Source of the DNA: Bacteroides faecis MAJ27
GTDB taxonomy: Bacteria > Bacteroidota > Bacteroidia > Bacteroidales > Bacteroidaceae
Assembly: GCF_900106755.1 (NCBI RefSeq)
Contig: NZ_FNNN01000019.1
Coordinates: forward strand, 46,659-110,658
Reading direction: 5' to 3'
DNA: 64,000 bases
In this document: positions 61,465 to 64,000 of the stretch, piece by piece
Position numbering within the stretch: position 1 is the first letter of the stretch
Layout of the letters: each line of letters opens with the position of its first letter
The notes under the pieces: model-generated
Databases searched by the model: none
Told to the model about the DNA's origin: nothing
What the model saw: only the letters and a program-made list of their open reading frames with translations
Position numbers and translations under genes: made by a program

Positions 61465-62910
61465 ATGGAAGATTTAAATTTCAGAAAAGGTGATGCAAAA
61501 ACCGACGTATTCGGTTCAGACAGAATGTTACAACCCTCTCCGGTAGAAAAAATCCCTGAAGGACCAACGACTCCTGAAATCGCTTACCAAATGGTTAAAG
61601 ATGAAACCTTTGCCCAAACTCAGCCACGTTTGAACCTAGCAACTTTCGTTACCACTTATATGGACGATTACGCTACCAAACTGATGAACGAAGCAATCAA
61701 CATCAACTATATTGATGAAACTGAATATCCTCGTATCGCTGTAATGAATGGTAAATGTATCAATATCGTTGCCAACTTGTGGAACTCTCCGGAGAAAGAC
61801 ACATGGAAAACAGGTGCGCTGGCTATCGGTTCTTCAGAAGCTTGTATGCTGGGCGGTGTAGCTGCATGGCTGCGCTGGCGTAAAAAAAGACAAGCTCAGG
61901 GCAAACCGTTTGATAAACCAAACTTCGTTATTTCAACAGGTTTTCAGGTTGTATGGGAAAAGTTTGCACAGTTGTGGCAGATCGAAATGCGTGAAGTACC
62001 TTTGACTCTCGATAAAACCACTCTCGACCCCGAAGAAGCTTTGAAGATGTGTGACGAAAACACCATCTGCGTAGTACCTATCCAAGGTGTTACATGGACA
62101 GGACTGAACGACGACGTTGAAGCATTGGATAAAGCGCTCGACGCTTACAATGCAAAAACAGGCTATGACATTCCTATCCACGTAGACGCCGCCAGCGGTG
62201 GTTTCATTCTTCCATTCCTTTATCCGGATACGAAGTGGGATTTCCGTCTGAAATGGGTATTGTCTATCAGTGTATCCGGTCACAAGTTCGGTCTGGTATA
62301 TCCGGGTCTTGGCTGGGTTTGCTGGAAAGGCAAAGAATATCTGCCCGAAGAAATGGCATTCAGCGTCAATTATCTGGGTGCTAACATTACTCAGGTAGGT
62401 TTGAACTTCTCTCGTCCGGCTGCCCAGATTCTGGGACAGTATTATCAATTCATCCGTTTAGGATTCCAAGGTTACAAAGAAGTTCAGTACAACTCTTTGA
62501 TGATTGCTAAATACATTCATGATGAAATCGCCAAGATGGCTCCGTTCGTTAACTACTCCGAAAATGTAGTGAACCCACTGTTCATCTGGTATCTGAAACC
62601 GGAATATGCAAAAACAGCCAAATGGACATTGTACGATTTGCAGGATAAGCTGTCTCAACACGGCTGGATGGTTCCGGCTTATACATTGCCTTCTAAACTG
62701 GAAGATTATGTAGTGATGCGTGTGGTTGTTCGTCAGGGATTCAGCCGCGACATGGCAGACATGTTGCTGGGCGACATCAAGAACGCAATTGCCGAACTGG
62801 AAAAACTGGACTTCCCGACTCCTACCCGCATGGCTCAGGAAAAGAATCTTCCGGTAGAAGCCAAGATGTTCAATCACGGTGGTCGTCGTCATAAAACCGT
62901 AAAAAAATAA
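61465..62910 (+). CDS. gadB: Glutamate decarboxylase
   Basis: A 481-residue PLP enzyme converting glutamate to GABA and CO2, consuming a proton. The PLP lysine is in SVSGHKFGLVYPGLGW (Lys about 274), with HVDAASGGF about 30 residues before. The family N-terminus (PTTPEIAYQMVKDETFA) and C-terminus (FNHGGRRHKTVKK) are standard, including the late His of pH-controlled decarboxylases. Glutaminase follows after eight bases, so the operon makes glutamate from glutamine and then decarboxylates it. Confidence 0.97.
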   Translation: MEDLNFRKGDAKTDVFGSDRMLQPSPVEKIPEGPTTPEIAYQMVKDETFAQTQPRLNLATFVTTYMDDYATKLMNEAININYIDETEYPRIAVMNGKCINIVANLWNSPEKDTWKTGALAIGSSEACMLGGVAAWLRWRKKRQAQGKPFDKPNFVISTGFQVVWEKFAQLWQIEMREVPLTLDKTTLDPEEALKMCDENTICVVPIQGVTWTGLNDDVEALDKALDAYNAKTGYDIPIHVDAASGGFILPFLYPDTKWDFRLKWVLSISVSGHKFGLVYPGLGWVCWKGKEYLPEEMAFSVNYLGANITQVGLNFSRPAAQILGQYYQFIRLGFQGYKEVQYNSLMIAKYIHDEIAKMAPFVNYSENVVNPLFIWYLKPEYAKTAKWTLYDLQDKLSQHGWMVPAYTLPSKLEDYVVMRVVVRQGFSRDMADMLLGDIKNAIAELEKLDFPTPTRMAQEKNLPVEAKMFNHGGRRHKTVKK

Positions 62911-62918
62911 ATTGATCT

Positions 62919-63884
62919 ATGGATAAAAAAGTAACACTCGCTCAATTGAAAGAAGTGGTACAGGAGGCATACGATCAGGTAAAGACAAATACAGGCGGCA
63001 AGAACGCCGACTATATCCCTTACCTGGCAAATGTCAATAAAGATCTCTTTGGAATCAGTGTCTGCCTGCTCAACGGGCAGACCATCCATGTGGGAGATAC
63101 CGACTACCGCTTCGGCATCGAATCCGTATCCAAAGTGCATACGGCTATCCTTGCTCTGCGCCAATATGGTGCTAAGGAAATATTAGAAAAAATCGGAGCT
63201 GACGCAACAGGATTGCCTTTCAACTCAATCATCGCTATCTTGCTGGAAAATGACCACCCATCTACTCCATTGGTAAATGCCGGTGCCATTTCTGCCTGTA
63301 GTATGGTAAAACCGATCGGTGACTCTGCCAAGAAATGGGATGCCATCGTAGAGAACGTGACTGATTTGTGCGGCAGCGCTCCCCAACTGATTGACGAATT
63401 ATATAAGTCTGAATCGGATACGAACTTTAACAACCGTTCTATTGCATGGTTGCTGAAAAACTACAACCGTATCTATGATGATCCGGATATGGCGTTAGAC
63501 CTTTATACCCGTCAGTGCTCCTTGGGAGTAACCGCATTACAGCTTTCTGTTGCAGCCGGAACTATCGCCAATGGCGGTGTGAACCCGGTGACCAAGAAAG
63601 AAGTTTTCGATGCCAGCCTGGCTCCTAAAATAACTGCCATGATTGCCGCCGTAGGTTTCTACGAACATACAGGCGACTGGATGTACACCTCCGGTATCCC
63701 GGCTAAAACCGGTGTAGGTGGTGGTGTGATGGGTGTATTGCCCGGACAGTTCGGTATTGCCGCATTTGCTCCTCCTTTGGATGGTGCCGGCAATTCTGTA
63801 AAGGCACAATTGGCTATCCAATATGTTATGAATAAACTAGGATTGAACGTATTCAGTGATAATCACTTGATCGTAGCCGACTAG
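62919..63884 (+). CDS. glsA: Glutaminase
   Basis: A 321-residue serine-dependent, beta-lactamase-fold glutaminase producing glutamate and ammonia. The nucleophile motif is SVSK (Ser69 to Lys72, SxxK). Other conserved segments are PFNSI, NPLVNAGAI-like PLVNAGAISACSM, and the C-terminal SGIPAKTGVGGGVMGVLPG. Acid stress benefits twice: ammonia binds protons, and the glutamate feeds GadB. Co-transcribed with gadB; an antiporter gene, if present, is beyond the window. Confidence 0.97.
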   Translation: MDKKVTLAQLKEVVQEAYDQVKTNTGGKNADYIPYLANVNKDLFGISVCLLNGQTIHVGDTDYRFGIESVSKVHTAILALRQYGAKEILEKIGADATGLPFNSIIAILLENDHPSTPLVNAGAISACSMVKPIGDSAKKWDAIVENVTDLCGSAPQLIDELYKSESDTNFNNRSIAWLLKNYNRIYDDPDMALDLYTRQCSLGVTALQLSVAAGTIANGGVNPVTKKEVFDASLAPKITAMIAAVGFYEHTGDWMYTSGIPAKTGVGGGVMGVLPGQFGIAAFAPPLDGAGNSVKAQLAIQYVMNKLGLNVFSDNHLIVAD

Positions 63885-63911
63885 TTTATTCGCTCTATGA
63901 GAAAAACAAAG

Positions 63912-63945
63912 AGGTTGTGTCAAAACGCTGGCACAACCTTTTTTT
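63912..63945 (+). terminator. Terminator-like hairpin after glsA
   Basis: Arms AGGTTGTG (63912-63919) and CACAACCT (63932-63939), then a T run. Confidence 0.8.
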
Positions 63946-63949
63946 ATGC

Positions 63950-63983
63950 ACAAAGCCCAGACTTTCACAAGCCCGGGCTTTGT
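63950..63983. terminator. Second hairpin after glsA
   Basis: Arms ACAAAGCCC (63950-63958) and GGGCTTTGT (63975-63983), directly after the first terminator. It may serve the opposite strand or be a tandem terminator. Confidence 0.6.
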
Positions 63984-64000
63984 TATTACCCAAAGTTTTT

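Overview
The window is a chromosomal segment of a gut Bacteroidales bacterium, almost certainly a Bacteroides species. The evidence is a SusC/SusD pair, GH92, GH78 and GH16 glycosidases, Bacteroidales-only families (DUF4476, DUF6078, DUF4361-like), the -7 promoter element TAnnTTTG in front of many genes, and moderate GC. I see about 50 protein genes, no rRNA or tRNA, and no transposase, integrase, phage gene or CRISPR array.

Layout. 1-3.3 kb: two small envelope proteins, a CvfB-like S1 RNA-binding protein and malate dehydrogenase. 3.3-8.3 kb: a Fur-family regulator with a Zn/Cd-type P-type ATPase behind a TTGCAA-rich control region, then a divergent GH92 mannosidase. 8.3-10.1 kb: small accessory genes and a 22-bp tandem array. 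10.1-15.4 kb: a minus-strand housekeeping run rpoN, PAP2-like, gcvH, purE, ispG, with inverted heptamer arrays between the last two. 15.4-24.7 kb: Xaa-Pro aminopeptidase, then two GH78 rhamnosidases and a CE7-type esterase. 24.7-28.9 kb: a membrane protein, a uridine-kinase-like nucleoside kinase and a Na/phosphate cotransporter.

29.1-37.9 kb: a SusCD-type locus (secreted PHP phosphoesterase, IPT/NHL lipoprotein, SusC, SusD, DUF4361-like lipoprotein) with no glycoside hydrolase. 37.9-46.4 kb: an HU-family remnant, a rubredoxin, an orphan PAS histidine kinase with a cysteine cluster, a Ca-type P-type ATPase, a HAD phosphatase, ribF, and a unit made of a 29-residue membrane peptide, a CPBP protease, a DUF2975 protein and an HTH regulator. 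46.4-51.9 kb: SufE, an M28 peptidase, LD-carboxypeptidase, GH16, phosphate butyryltransferase and butyrate kinase.

51.9-53.6 kb is 1.7 kb without an intact gene. It holds the tail of a dead glyoxalase-like gene, at least four unrelated tandem arrays that all have a 22-bp period, a large nested inverted repeat, and a promoter-terminator pair that could make an RNA of about 80 nt. 53.6-64 kb: pnp, a thioredoxin-fold lipoprotein without its CXXC, greA with a terminator in its leader, a HIT protein, two transporters, an ECF sigma factor, then glutamate decarboxylase and glutaminase, which together form a glutamate-based acid-resistance module.

The least ordinary parts are the 22-bp-period arrays, the phosphoesterase-linked SusCD locus, the small-peptide/CPBP/DUF2975/HTH unit with its palindromic control region, and the two leader or orphan RNA candidates near 53.2 and 57.2 kb.
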